From Mobiluncus sp963511525 (GTDB lineage Bacteria; Actinomycetota; Actinomycetes; Actinomycetales; Actinomycetaceae): 64,000 bases of DNA. A program made the position numbers and the translations under genes. Each line of letters opens with the position of its first letter. Within the stretch, counting starts at the first letter, position 1. Location of the stretch: positions 62,001 to 126,000 of the forward strand of contig NZ_CAUPIY010000006.1 of NCBI RefSeq assembly GCF_963511525.1, written 5' to 3'. The notes beneath the pieces are model-generated. The model made no database searches. It was not told the origin of the DNA and saw only the letters and a list, made by a program, of their open reading frames with translations. This document shows positions 35,262-44,852 of the stretch, piece by piece.

Positions 35262-35353
35262 GGAAATCTACCTGGTTAGCTAACGCCAAAATAAGGAGCT
35301 GCAAAATGCTTATAAATGCCTACTAGCTGCATTGATAGGCTTATTTAGCGACG

Positions 35354-36268
35354 CTAATCCCCAAACCAAGCCTTGAAAATACCGTAAAAATTTGCGTTTC
35401 CATAGCTGGAGCATTCGCCGGGCGTCCCACTCAGCAAAGCGGGATCTGGCTGATAAGGCGTGTAGTTGTAAAGCGCCGTGGTCGCCTGATTAGCCAAAAC
35501 CACCGGAGCCGAGCCGCAGCTGGCCTGAGGCGAGTAAGGGATATTGTTGGCTATCCCGGTGTGGAAAGGGAACTGCGCTGGGCTCTGCCGATAGCGCTGA
35601 AACTGAGCCGCAGCGTAGTAAACCTGGGTTCCAAAACCGAAATATTGGGGGTCACAATCTGCCCCATCGGGGCAGGCAAATCCCGTTGCGACCTGGTAGC
35701 GGCGCGGGGACAAACTATAGTCAGAGGCCGTGAGCAAGCCCTGTTCCTTTTGCAGCAGCACCAGCAGCACCTGGGGATTGATTTTGCATGACTGGGCGGT
35801 TTTATAGATGATTGTTCCCGCTGATTCCCCCGGCGCACCTTGATAGCCCTCGCAGCGGGGTGAAGCAGGAACATCAATGGTGTCCTCGGTGTAGTCAGCC
35901 AGACAGGGGGTGGAGAGGCTCACACACCCCGCGTTCTTGTCGCGAATAAAGTTCTCTATGTCCGCTTGGGTCATGGATTGATAATCATAGAAAACCGCGT
36001 CGGAAATAATGTTTCCGGGGTCAAATCCAGACAGGTCAAGGGCAGGAGCCTTCGGTCGGATTGCCGTTGGTACAGCCGGTTCCTCAGTACTGGCAAAAAA
36101 ATGAATCCCCGCCGCAGCCAAAGCCCCGCCCAAACCGAGCGCGACCAAGGCTATCCCCAAGATCACCAGAAGAACACGAACCGCACCACCCTTGCGCCGC
36201 CCTCCCCTGGGTGTGCTCGCGGGCGGGTAACCCCTCGGGGAGAGACTTGGGGGCAATCTTGTGGACAC
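35354..36268 (-). CDS. Exported protein paralogous to the N-terminal domain of the 37063-38952 product
   Basis: 304 residues. A Pro/Arg-rich cytoplasmic tail precedes one helix (VRVLLVILGIALVALGLGG, about 31-49). The rest is an exported domain with paired Cys residues, NPQVLLVLLQKEQGLLTASDY, a C-P-D-G segment, YFGFGTQVYYAA and a C-terminal SYGNANFYGIFKAWFG. The NPQVLL-LQKEQ stretch recalls the catalytic-Glu region of lysozyme/SLT-like enzymes, so a wall hydrolase is possible but unproven. The same domain occurs at 37063-38952, where it is joined to wall-binding repeats. GTG start at 36268. Confidence 0.7.
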   Translation of the reverse strand: MSTRLPPSLSPRGYPPASTPRGGRRKGGAVRVLLVILGIALVALGLGGALAAAGIHFFASTEEPAVPTAIRPKAPALDLSGFDPGNIISDAVFYDYQSMTQADIENFIRDKNAGCVSLSTPCLADYTEDTIDVPASPRCEGYQGAPGESAGTIIYKTAQSCKINPQVLLVLLQKEQGLLTASDYSLSPRRYQVATGFACPDGADCDPQYFGFGTQVYYAAAQFQRYRQSPAQFPFHTGIANNIPYSPQASCGSAPVVLANQATTALYNYTPYQPDPALLSGTPGECSSYGNANFYGIFKAWFGD

Positions 36269-36361
36269 CCCACCATCGTAACCTACCTCCCGCGAGAGAC
36301 GCTGGGGCTGTTAGACTGGGGACAGCGAACCCATTTCAATCACGGCGAACCGAGGATAATC

Positions 36362-37030
36362 ATGGTCCAAACTTTCTCAGGCACCCTTGATGAACTGCTC
36401 AGCGATTTGGCTACGGAACTAAAGGAAATGGCTGATGACGGACACGTCCTGCGGGTGGTTGGATTTACCGGAGCTCCAGGAGTGGGTAAATCCGAGGCGG
36501 TAACTAGGCTGATGAAGCTGCTGGACGGATCGGTTTGGGGTGCGCAGCCGCTGCTAGCCGGCATTATTCCGATGGATGGTTTCCACAAGTCAAACGAAGT
36601 CCTCCAAGCCGAGGGTCTCAGCGACTATAAAGGACGTCCGGACACTTTCGACGTGGTGGGCTACCTGATGGCTTTGGATCGGGCCCACGATGCCAAAACG
36701 GTGGTGTACGCTCCCGGATACGACCGTCAGCTTGGTCAAGCGATCGCGGCACGTTACAAGGTCGAACGAGAAGGCGTGGTACTTACGGAAGGCAACTACT
36801 TGGCGCTGCAAGACGGGGCGTGGGCCCTGGTTCGCGAGGCAATCGACCTGTTGATTTATCTGGAAGCGCCGCCGGAGGCAACGCAGGCTCGCCTAGTCGC
36901 TCGCCACACGCATCACGGCAGAACCCCGGAACAGGCGCTCGCTTGGGTGCAGCGGGTTGACGAACCGAACCGGCTGCTGGTCCAGAGTTCTCAAGCGCGG
37001 GCAGACCGCATTTGGAACCTGCCTGCGTGA
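36362..37030 (+). CDS. P-loop nucleoside/sugar kinase family protein
   Basis: 222-residue kinase of the uridine kinase/pantothenate kinase-like group. P-loop GFTGAPGVGKSEA (about residues 31-43), the substrate segment MDGFHKSN, YKGRPDTFDVVGY, the lid-like ARLVARHTHHG, and WVQRVDEPN. This pattern matches bacterial YggC/FrcK-type proteins; the substrate is not determinable. ATG 36362 has GAGG 8 nt upstream. It lies between two paralogous exported-protein genes of opposite strand, without an evident functional link. Confidence 0.8.
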   Translation: MVQTFSGTLDELLSDLATELKEMADDGHVLRVVGFTGAPGVGKSEAVTRLMKLLDGSVWGAQPLLAGIIPMDGFHKSNEVLQAEGLSDYKGRPDTFDVVGYLMALDRAHDAKTVVYAPGYDRQLGQAIAARYKVEREGVVLTEGNYLALQDGAWALVREAIDLLIYLEAPPEATQARLVARHTHHGRTPEQALAWVQRVDEPNRLLVQSSQARADRIWNLPA

Positions 37031-37062
37031 GTGAACCAGGTTAACCGACGCAAGCTAATCTT

Positions 37063-38952
37063 CTATAGCAAACCAGATCCGGCACTAACTACTACTGCTT
37101 TAACCGTATCGGGATGCACTGCTCCTAAACCGCCGAGAGCAATAATCGTGTTGGGGTGCAGGACACTCAGATAGTTCGCCACCGGAGCGGGGGCTTGGTT
37201 AGTGCGGGAAGGTACCAACAAAACTGGCCCGTCTCGCAAAGCTCCTGCCACCAAAGCGTCCGCAAAGTTATCACCGCGAGCGATATAAGCGACACCATCG
37301 CCCAAGTCCGACTGAGATGGAAAAACGTAGGCAGCGATAGCCGCTGCGGTACCGTAACGATCTGCCCCAGCCAGTCGGGAGACGTTAGCTCCTGATTGAG
37401 CCGCGATCGTAGTCAGGGCTTGCTCCGGGAGGACACCGGGTCCACCCAAGCCAACCACCTCGGAAACGTGCAGGTCAGAAACTTCAGAAGCGACGTACTT
37501 CCACGTCTCGGGGCTGCGCGGGTTGACTATCAAAACCGGGCCATCGCTCAGCGTTCCGCCAACAACCGCATCGGGAGAACCTGCACCGTTTGCGCCCACG
37601 CCATCGGCAATATAAATCCGCTTGGCACCCTGTGGAAACGCATGGTGTGAAATCGCGATAGCTGTGGCATATCGATCAGGACCGGAAATCCGCGAAGTTT
37701 GACGTCCTTGTGCCGCGTTGGCCAGAACTGCATCTGGAATTGCTCCCGGCCCGCCTAGAGCCACTACTGTGGTGGCATGCAGCCGGTTGATTTCCTGAGT
37801 AACTGCAGAGGGAAGGGGACCATTGATGGGAACCAGCAACACCGGTCCGTCAGGCAGAATTCCGCCCGCTAAGGCATCAATGGGCATATCTGAACGAGCT
37901 ATATAAACCCGTTGCGAACCACCGGGAAAGGCTCGAGCGGAGATTCCCGCCGCGGTCTCAATTCGACTAGCACCCGAAATCCGTAGCGACGATATCGCAC
38001 TAGCCGAACCGGCGGAACCAAACCAGGACGTAAAGAAGCGATAAAAGTTGCGGTTTCCGTAACTGGAACACTTGTCTCCCAGGCCACCCCCGGCGGCTAG
38101 GGCCGCGGCATTCGGAGTGTAAGGGGTGTAGTTGTACAGCCCCGCAGTCGCTTGGTTTTCAATGAAAACCGGAGCAGTTCCGCACTTGTAGGAGCCATCC
38201 TGATTCCGAGAGGGATGATACAGCAGGTCATTGACTCGCCCGGCACGATGACGGAATTTGCTCGGATGCTTTTGGTAGTAGTGGAAACGGTGTGCGGCTT
38301 GATAAACCTGGTTAAAGAACCCATAGTACTGGGTGTCGCACGGGGCTGTGTCCGGGCAGCCGTACCCCATAGCTTTCTGGTATCGCGACAGTTTCAAAGC
38401 TTTACCCGAAGCGGTAATCAGGCTCTGTTCCTTTTGTAGAGTCACCAGTAATACCTGGGGGTTAATCTGGCAAGCCTGGCTGACTTTCCAGATGATTTGC
38501 GCGGCACTTTCGCCTTCAGCTCCATGATAGGCACCAGGGCAATAGGCGTCAGCCGGACGATCCGGGGTGTCCAAAACATAGTCTTTTAGGCAAGGAATGG
38601 TGATTTCTTGCGTAGTGGGCTGGGCACCTGGCTGATTTTGGGGAGCCAGTATGGTAATCGTGTCAACTCCCGGCTGGCAAGCACGTCCTTTCGCGTTCAA
38701 GAACTGCTGGATTGCGTTGGCATCCATAGTGTTGGGGTTGTAAAAAACTTCATCGGAAATAATCATTCCGGGGTTGAACCCTACAACCGCAGAGGTGAAC
38801 TCGGATTGGATCGAGGGGGTGGAATCTGAGTCTTGACCGTAGGCCGGACTCAGGCCCGAACTGGTGAGAACCAACCCTGTTAGCGCAAAAACAGCCAGGC
38901 AGGTACCCCCCAAAAGACGAAAAAGGCGTCGTCCGCCGTGAAGCTTATCCAC
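37063..38952 (-). CDS. Exported wall protein: putative hydrolase domain + three CW_binding_2 repeats
   Basis: 629 residues. A signal peptide (about 1-40, ending near SPAYG) precedes the domain shared with the 35354-36268 protein (about 50-315: GFNPGMIISDEVFY, NPQVLLVTLQKEQSL, YYGFFNQVYQAA). Three repeats of about 95-100 residues follow, with RISG--R--TA, YIAR/ADG, and VVALGGPGAIP marks typical of cell-wall-binding repeat 2 (PF04122), which attaches proteins non-covalently to the wall. GTG start at 38952 with GGGGAGG upstream. Likely role: wall remodelling or surface adhesion. Confidence 0.85.
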   Translation of the reverse strand: MDKLHGGRRLFRLLGGTCLAVFALTGLVLTSSGLSPAYGQDSDSTPSIQSEFTSAVVGFNPGMIISDEVFYNPNTMDANAIQQFLNAKGRACQPGVDTITILAPQNQPGAQPTTQEITIPCLKDYVLDTPDRPADAYCPGAYHGAEGESAAQIIWKVSQACQINPQVLLVTLQKEQSLITASGKALKLSRYQKAMGYGCPDTAPCDTQYYGFFNQVYQAAHRFHYYQKHPSKFRHRAGRVNDLLYHPSRNQDGSYKCGTAPVFIENQATAGLYNYTPYTPNAAALAAGGGLGDKCSSYGNRNFYRFFTSWFGSAGSASAISSLRISGASRIETAAGISARAFPGGSQRVYIARSDMPIDALAGGILPDGPVLLVPINGPLPSAVTQEINRLHATTVVALGGPGAIPDAVLANAAQGRQTSRISGPDRYATAIAISHHAFPQGAKRIYIADGVGANGAGSPDAVVGGTLSDGPVLIVNPRSPETWKYVASEVSDLHVSEVVGLGGPGVLPEQALTTIAAQSGANVSRLAGADRYGTAAAIAAYVFPSQSDLGDGVAYIARGDNFADALVAGALRDGPVLLVPSRTNQAPAPVANYLSVLHPNTIIALGGLGAVHPDTVKAVVVSAGSGLL

Positions 38953-39020
38953 TTCTGCCTCCCCATGGAATCGAAAAATTAAATCCGCAACCTTCAGGAT
39001 ATCGCCTGACGTGAAAAAAC

Positions 39021-39770
39021 TCAGGAAAAGCTCTTGGATTTCACCATTTGGTCAGCCAATTCCATGACGTGATTCCAGGTGCCACGCAATTGACGCTGCG
39101 CCGCAGCGGAGGGCCAGATGCGTCCGGCCCGGCGTTCGCGAGCCACCCATTGGCAGTAATAAGCCACGGTGGTAGCTTTACCGATTTCGTTGCAGTGCAT
39201 CAAAAATTCGGCACCGGCGCGCAGGTAAATCTCATCGGTGAACTTCAGCGACCCCCGTGAACGTCCCCGTTTCGAGGTCATCAGTCCCATGTTGTGTAGC
39301 GCTTCGTTCCACGAACCGCCGCATCGTTTCGTGATGGTTTGGCAAGTCGGTGGCCAGCGCACCATGCCCTGCGAAGAATGTACCCCCCGGCTGGTGATGT
39401 CTTGGGTGCGTAACCGCTCGTAGACTGCCGCGGGGATGGTGGTTTCTCGGTGGTCATGAGCGCGTTTTTTGGCCAGCACGATACGGGGCCAGACCTCGTC
39501 AAGAGAGGGGAAGATATAGTTTTCCTTTTCCGCGCCGAGTTCTTTGTCCGCCGTTTGCTGGGTCTTAACGACCTCGCGTTCCTCGGCCAGAACCTCAGCC
39601 AGTTCGGTCTTCATCCGAGGATTAATCTTTAATTTGGTAGCCCAGTAATCAATCATGTCGGCTGGAAACTGTTTCAGCTCGCGGTCGATTTCGTCCTGAT
39701 ACCGCAGAGAAAGCACATACCACAGACCGGCTTCAACGGCCTCTTGGGACAAGATAATTTGGCGAGACAA
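39021..39770 (-). CDS. Protein with two HNH-associated (SWNEAL-type) repeats, unknown
   Basis: 249 residues, soluble and basic. Two C-terminal segments, WPPTCQTITKRCGGSWNEAL (about 140-160) and WPSAAAQRQLRGTWNHVMEL (about 218-237), each pair a W-P start with a (S/T)WN helix. This is the pattern of small helix-turn-helix repeats found in homing-endonuclease-associated and other DNA-binding proteins. No nuclease motif is seen. DNA binding is therefore inferred. It is flanked by unrelated genes. Confidence 0.6.
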   Translation of the reverse strand: MSRQIILSQEAVEAGLWYVLSLRYQDEIDRELKQFPADMIDYWATKLKINPRMKTELAEVLAEEREVVKTQQTADKELGAEKENYIFPSLDEVWPRIVLAKKRAHDHRETTIPAAVYERLRTQDITSRGVHSSQGMVRWPPTCQTITKRCGGSWNEALHNMGLMTSKRGRSRGSLKFTDEIYLRAGAEFLMHCNEIGKATTVAYYCQWVARERRAGRIWPSAAAQRQLRGTWNHVMELADQMVKSKSFS

Positions 39771-39959
39771 GAATTACACCTCGATTACGTTGATATTAAC
39801 CACTGCATTCTAGCAAATCTGAACGCTAGACGCAGAATAACATTCACAAAGTAAATGCACGCCGTAACCGCAACAGTACGGAAACGGCATACTGCTAACA
39901 AGAATACTCCCAACCATGAAAGAGCGTGGACCAACTGTTGGATTCAAGATTGAATAAAT

Positions 39960-40928
39960 CTAGAATTCCCAGTCGGCGTCCTCGGTTTCCTCGGCGGTGC
40001 CGATGGCGTAGGAGGAACCCGAACCGGAGAAGAAGTCGTGGTTTTCGTCGGCCGCGGGCGACAGAGCTGCCAAAATCGCGGGATTAACGTCGACCTGATC
40101 AGCTGTGAAAAGGGCTTCATAGCCCAGGTTCATCAAAGCCTTATTGGCGTTGTACTTGAGGAATTTCTTAACGTCCTCCGTCAAACCCAGCGGGTCGTAA
40201 AGGGTCTCGGTGTACAGCTCTTCGTTGTCGTACAAGTCCATCAGCAGGGAGAACGTGTAATCTTTCATTTCTTGGCGCCGGGACTCGGAAGACTCGCGGA
40301 TGGCCAGTTGATACTTGTAGCCGATGTAGTAGCCGTGAACAGCCTCGTCGCGGATGATGAGGCGGATGAGGTCGGCAGTGTTGGTCAGCTTCGCGTGCGC
40401 CGACCAGTACATCGGAGCGTAAAAACCGCTGTAGAACAGGAAAGATTCCAGCATGGTCGAGGCGACCTTGCGCTTTTCCGCATCGTCACCGTGGTAATAC
40501 TCCAGCACGATATGGGCTTTCTTTTGGAGGTATTCGTTTTCTTCGGACCAGCGGAAAGACTCGTTGATTTCCTCGGTGGACAGCAGGGTCGAGAATACCG
40601 AGGAATAGGACTTGGCGTGAACCGATTCCATGAACGCGATGTTGGTGTAAACCGCTTCTTCGTGAGGAGTTCGGGAATCTGGAATCAGCGAAACCGCACC
40701 CACCGTACCCTGGATGGTGTCCAGCAGGGTCAGACCGGTGAACACACGGTTCGTCATGTTCTTTTCGTCTTCGTTCAAGGTTTTCCACGAGGGAATATCG
40801 TTAGACAGCGGGATTTTTTCGGGAAGCCAGAAATTGCCGGTCAGACGATCCCACACCTCCAAATCTTTGTCATCTTCGATGTCGTTCCAGTTGATGGCTT
40901 GCACGGCTTTTGGAATCCCAATGACCAC
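39960..40928 (-). CDS. nrdF: Class Ib ribonucleotide reductase beta subunit
   Basis: 322-residue R2 subunit that holds the dimanganese/di-iron tyrosyl radical centre. Metal-ligand helices are visible as EAVYTNIAFMESVHAKSY and IIRDEAVHGYYIGYK. The frame extends upstream to 41225, but GTG 40928 has AAGGAG 6 nt before it and gives the normal N-terminus (VVIGIPKAVQAINW). It is separated from nrdHIE by an opposite-strand gene of unknown function, whereas nrdF often follows nrdE directly. Confidence 0.96.
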   Translation of the reverse strand: MVIGIPKAVQAINWNDIEDDKDLEVWDRLTGNFWLPEKIPLSNDIPSWKTLNEDEKNMTNRVFTGLTLLDTIQGTVGAVSLIPDSRTPHEEAVYTNIAFMESVHAKSYSSVFSTLLSTEEINESFRWSEENEYLQKKAHIVLEYYHGDDAEKRKVASTMLESFLFYSGFYAPMYWSAHAKLTNTADLIRLIIRDEAVHGYYIGYKYQLAIRESSESRRQEMKDYTFSLLMDLYDNEELYTETLYDPLGLTEDVKKFLKYNANKALMNLGYEALFTADQVDVNPAILAALSPAADENHDFFSGSGSSYAIGTAEETEDADWEF

Positions 40929-41137
40929 GAGTTTCTCCTTGAATTCAATAGTTTTTTTGGGTTTGCGCAAAGCGGGAAATATCGCGCGAAACTGACCTTC
41001 CAAGTTTATCCTGTGGGACCCAGGTTTCAATTTGGGATACAAAAAAACCGCGGGGCGGCTAGGGTAGGAACAGAAATAAACTAACTCAACGGTGAGGATG
41101 CGCAGACAGACCAATACGTGTTTGAAGGCAAGAAAAA

Positions 41138-42043
41138 GTGGAAGACTCGGACTTGATTCGCTTGGTAACCCAGCTGCCGGTTTCGCAGTTGGGAGACCAG
41201 TTGTTGCACCTGCAGCCCGGATCAAAGCTGGGTTTATACCTGCTGGAGCTGTCTAACCAGCCGATTACTTCCGCGATGGTTGAGGCCGCGGAACAGGCGT
41301 TAAACCGACCCTTAGCCTGGATTTTGTCCCAGCTAAGGGCAGGATGCGCGGGTCTGGATATGCAGGATTTCGTGGATTTGGTGCAGCATCCCGGCCCCGA
41401 TTTATTGAACTTTGTGCTGCCCAGTTCAGGCCCCCTCACGGATAACTCCGACGAGGTCGGTTTGGCAGCCGGTCAGTACATTCCTTCCGTGGCTTCCTCA
41501 CGCTTTGACCGGGGCGACGATGACAATCTGGTACAAATCAAAGCCGTCCGACCCTCCTCCCCGATGGACATGGAAAATCTCCCCGACGGGTTCGCGATGT
41601 CCTTGTCGAGCTCCTTGCAAGCCTATTTCCTCATGGCGGTGAAGTCGGGACTGATTAACTTGGCCGGTTCCCAAGTCATGCTCTCGCTGATGGGTATCCG
41701 CCAGTTGCGTTCACCGCAGCCCATCTTGCCGATGGTGGCTTTCGCTTTGAGCGACAACGATGAAGATGAGTTTTTCCTGCGTCTCATTATTGGGGCGTTG
41801 GCACAGGCGTTCGCCTCCTGCGACTGGGCTGCACCGGACGACCCACAAACGGTGGCGGTGGACCTGCTGCATGAAATGGGGCAAGATGCGACCCCGGAGG
41901 CTGTGGGCGAAGCGGTGGAGGTGTTCAATAACTTCTTGTTCTCAGCAGGCTGTTTGAACTCTCGTGGTGAGGTCGACGTGCGGGCGCATACCCCGATGGT
42001 GCTGTTGCAATACCTGGTTTCCGAGGCTCTGCAACCCAAGTAA
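41138..42043 (+). CDS. Conserved-looking cytosolic protein, unknown
   Basis: 301 residues from GTG 41138, divergent from nrdF and convergent with nrdE. It is acidic, mostly helical, with no membrane segment and no motif I recognise. A central segment (DGFAMSLSSSLQAYFLMAVKSG) and a C-terminal amphipathic region suggest a globular protein. Its position between nrdF and nrdE is the only clue. Codon use looks like that of its neighbours. Confidence 0.65.
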   Translation: MEDSDLIRLVTQLPVSQLGDQLLHLQPGSKLGLYLLELSNQPITSAMVEAAEQALNRPLAWILSQLRAGCAGLDMQDFVDLVQHPGPDLLNFVLPSSGPLTDNSDEVGLAAGQYIPSVASSRFDRGDDDNLVQIKAVRPSSPMDMENLPDGFAMSLSSSLQAYFLMAVKSGLINLAGSQVMLSLMGIRQLRSPQPILPMVAFALSDNDEDEFFLRLIIGALAQAFASCDWAAPDDPQTVAVDLLHEMGQDATPEAVGEAVEVFNNFLFSAGCLNSRGEVDVRAHTPMVLLQYLVSEALQPK

Positions 42044-42070
42044 GATACCCGAGTAATCGCTTTTGAGAAA

Positions 42071-42115
42071 GGAAATCCCCGGTTGACGCGGTTCACGCCT
42101 CAACCGGGGATTTCC
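42071..42115. terminator. Bidirectional terminator between unknown gene and nrdE
   Basis: A perfect 16-bp stem (GGAAATCCCCGGTTGA against TCAACCGGGGATTTCC) with a 13-nt loop sits between two convergent stops. Its left arm and loop contain one copy of the GTTNAC-N3-GTTNAC element (42082-42096). Confidence 0.85.
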
Positions 42116-42138
42116 CGTATATAAGCAGTCAGAAAGAC

Positions 42139-44283
42139 TTAGAGCATACAGCTGACACAGCCTTGCACTTCGGTGCCTTCCAAGGCAGCTTGGCGCAGAC
42201 GAATGTAGTACAGCGACTTGATGCCTTTGCGCCAGGCATAAATCTGTGCTTTATTCACGTCACGGGTCGTAATCGTGTCCGGGAAGAACAAGGTCAGGCT
42301 CAACCCCTGGTCCACGTGTTTCGTAGCCTCGGCATAGGTGTCGATAATCTTTTCATACCCGATTTCGTAGGCATCCTGATAGTAGTCCAGGTTGTCGTTG
42401 GTCATGTAGGGGGCTGGATAGTACACCCGGCCAATCTTGCCTTCTTTACGGATTTCAATCTTGGAAGCAATGGGGTGAATCGACGACGTCGAGTTGTTGA
42501 TGTAAGAAATCGATCCGGTGGGCGGAATGGCCTGCAAGTTTTGGTTGTACATGCCGTCGCGCTTGATGTCCGCGGCTAAAGCCCGCCAATCTTCAGGGGT
42601 TGGCAGGTGAATCGAGGATTTCTCGAACAGTTCGCGAACCTTGGCGGTCTTTGGGGTCCAATCCCCGTTAATATACTTCTCAAAGTATTCCCCACTGGCG
42701 TACTGGGAACGTTCGAAACCCTCAAAGGTGACGCCGCGTTCTACTGCCAAAGCGTGAGACGCCTTCAGGGCATAGAACGCCGTGGCGTAAAAGTACATAT
42801 TCGTAAAGTCCAGACCCTCGTCCGAACCGTAGAAAATTCGGTTTTTCGCCAGACAGCCGTGCAGGTTCATCGCTCCCAAACCGATGGCGTGAGACATCGA
42901 GTTGCCGCGCTGAATAGTCGGCACGCATTCCACGTTCGTCAAATCCGACACCGCCGTCAAAGCGCGAATCGCCACGTTGATAGATTTCGCAAAATCCGGG
43001 GATTCCAAGGTTTTGGCGATGTTCATGGAACCGAGGTTGCAAGAAATGTCTTTGCCGACTTTCGCATACGACAAGTCCTCATTGAGCACGGAAGGCTCGG
43101 ACACCTGGAGAATCTCGGAACACAGGTTTGACATGATGATGCGCCCGTCAATCGGGTTTGCCCGGTTCACGGTGTCTTCGAAAACGATGTAGGGATAGCC
43201 GGACTCGAACTGGATTTCCGCCAAAGTTTGGAAAAACTTGCGGGCATCTATCTTTTTCTTACGAATGTCGGGGTTGTCAACCATCTCGCGGTACTTTTCC
43301 GTGACGGAAATATCGCTGAAGGGCACCCCGTAGACACGCTCGACATCGTAGGGGCTGAACAGGTACATCGGCTCCTTATTGCGTGCCAGCTCGAAAGTGA
43401 TGTCGGGAACCATCACCCCTAGGGACAGGGTCTTAATCCGGATTTTCTCGTCGGCGTTTTCGCGCTTGGTGTCCAAGAAAGCCATGATGTCAGGGTGGAA
43501 AGCGTTGATATAGACCGCCCCCGCTCCCTGGCGAGCCCCCAGTTGGTTCGCGTAAGAAAACGAATCTTCCAGCAGTTTCATCACCGGAACCACGCCGGAG
43601 GACTGGTTTTGAATCTTTTTAATCGGGGCGCCCGCCTCACGCAGATTCGTTAGCAGCAAAGCGACACCGCCCCCGCGCTTGGATAGCTGCAGGGCTGAGT
43701 TTATCCCCCGGGCGATGGACTCCATATTGTCCTCCAAGCGCACCAGGAAGCACGAAACCATCTCTCCGCGGGCTTTCTTTCCCGCGTTGAGGAAGGTGGG
43801 GGTGGCGGGCTGGTAGCGTCCCGAAATGATTTCTTCCATGATGTCCACGGCCAGCTGTTCATCCCCGCGTGCCAGGTACAGCGCCACCATGCACACGCGA
43901 TCCTCAAAACGCTCCAGGTAACGCTTGCCGTCGAACGTCTTGAGCGTGTATGAAGTGTAGTACTTGAACGCTCCCAGGAAAGTCGGGAACCGGAACTTGT
44001 GACTGTAGGCCTTTTCATACAGCGACTTGATGAACTCAAAGCTGTACTGTTCGAGGGTTTCCTCCTCGTAGTAGCCTTCCTCGACCAGGTAGTCGAGCTT
44101 TTCTTTCAGATCGTGGAAAAACACCGTGTTCTTGTTGACGTGCTGTAAGAAGTACTGGCGAGCAGCCTCCCGATCCGCGTCAAACTGGATTTTTCCGTCC
44201 TCGCCGTAGAGGTTCAGTTTCGCGTTTAACGAGTGGTAATCGTGTTTAGCGTCGAGGAATTCGTCTTCTAGTGTGTCAGTCAT
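42139..44283 (-). CDS. nrdE: Class Ib ribonucleotide reductase alpha subunit
   Basis: 714-residue catalytic subunit reducing ribonucleoside diphosphates. Landmarks: PATPTFLNAGKKARGEMVSCF with an active-site Cys, SKRGGGVALLL, the catalytic N-x-C-x-E in IIMSNLCSEILQ, and a C-terminal redox pair CVSC that takes electrons from NrdH. The true start is ATG 44283, overlapping the nrdI stop (ATGA); the frame extends further to 44340 only by chance. Third gene of nrdH-nrdI-nrdE. Confidence 0.97.
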   Translation of the reverse strand: MTDTLEDEFLDAKHDYHSLNAKLNLYGEDGKIQFDADREAARQYFLQHVNKNTVFFHDLKEKLDYLVEEGYYEEETLEQYSFEFIKSLYEKAYSHKFRFPTFLGAFKYYTSYTLKTFDGKRYLERFEDRVCMVALYLARGDEQLAVDIMEEIISGRYQPATPTFLNAGKKARGEMVSCFLVRLEDNMESIARGINSALQLSKRGGGVALLLTNLREAGAPIKKIQNQSSGVVPVMKLLEDSFSYANQLGARQGAGAVYINAFHPDIMAFLDTKRENADEKIRIKTLSLGVMVPDITFELARNKEPMYLFSPYDVERVYGVPFSDISVTEKYREMVDNPDIRKKKIDARKFFQTLAEIQFESGYPYIVFEDTVNRANPIDGRIIMSNLCSEILQVSEPSVLNEDLSYAKVGKDISCNLGSMNIAKTLESPDFAKSINVAIRALTAVSDLTNVECVPTIQRGNSMSHAIGLGAMNLHGCLAKNRIFYGSDEGLDFTNMYFYATAFYALKASHALAVERGVTFEGFERSQYASGEYFEKYINGDWTPKTAKVRELFEKSSIHLPTPEDWRALAADIKRDGMYNQNLQAIPPTGSISYINNSTSSIHPIASKIEIRKEGKIGRVYYPAPYMTNDNLDYYQDAYEIGYEKIIDTYAEATKHVDQGLSLTLFFPDTITTRDVNKAQIYAWRKGIKSLYYIRLRQAALEGTEVQGCVSCML

Positions 44284-44726
44284 GACTCCGGTGACGCCGG
44301 GGAGTCCGATTCCGCTTGTTGAGAGTGTAGGTTCGCCCAAAATTCTTCCAATCCCTTTCTGACTGCAGTTACATCTTCCGGGGTTCCCAACAGTTCAAAC
44401 TTGTACAGGAAGGGAACCTTAAGTTTGTTCGAAAGTACTTTGCCGGCGATGCAGTAGGCCTCGCCGAAATTGATATTGCCGCTGGAAATTACGCCGCGAC
44501 ACAAGTTGCGGTTATGTTCGATGTTCAAAAATTTGATGACCTGTTTGGGGACTGCCTTACTGGTGTCCCCGCCGCCGTAAGAGGGCACCATCAGCACGTA
44601 TTCCTCGTCGACCAGCAAGGGTTCAGGACCGGGGCGCAGCGGGATACGCAACGCCGGAACACCGACACGTTCCACGAATCGTTTGGTGTTTTCAGTTGCG
44701 GAGGAAAAATAAACCAATAACCCCAC
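44280..44726 (-). CDS. nrdI: NrdI flavodoxin-like protein
   Basis: 148 residues. FMN-binding loop YFSSATENTKRFVE (residues 6-19), VPSYGGGDTSKAVPKQVIKFLN, and SSGNINFGEAYCIAG are typical NrdI features. It supplies the oxidant that assembles the Mn-tyrosyl cofactor of NrdF. GTG start at 44726, preceded by AAGG; overlaps nrdE by 4 nt. The acidic Ser/Pro tail beyond residue 135 is an extension. Confidence 0.95.
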   Translation of the reverse strand: MGLLVYFSSATENTKRFVERVGVPALRIPLRPGPEPLLVDEEYVLMVPSYGGGDTSKAVPKQVIKFLNIEHNRNLCRGVISSGNINFGEAYCIAGKVLSNKLKVPFLYKFELLGTPEDVTAVRKGLEEFWANLHSQQAESDSPASPES

Positions 44727-44852
44727 GGTTTTGCCTTACTTAGATGCTTTTTCTAGCGGATTCACAAGGTTTGTCGGTCGCGCTGACGGTGCGGGGGCGC
44801 GGTGCGTGACTCCGAGCCGATGGCGCGGAGCGGGCGGACCGAGGTGTTGCGT

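Noticed and set aside
40038..41084. 348-codon plus-strand frame opposite nrdF
   Set aside because: Shadow of nrdF; composition is that of an antisense frame and no family is recognisable.
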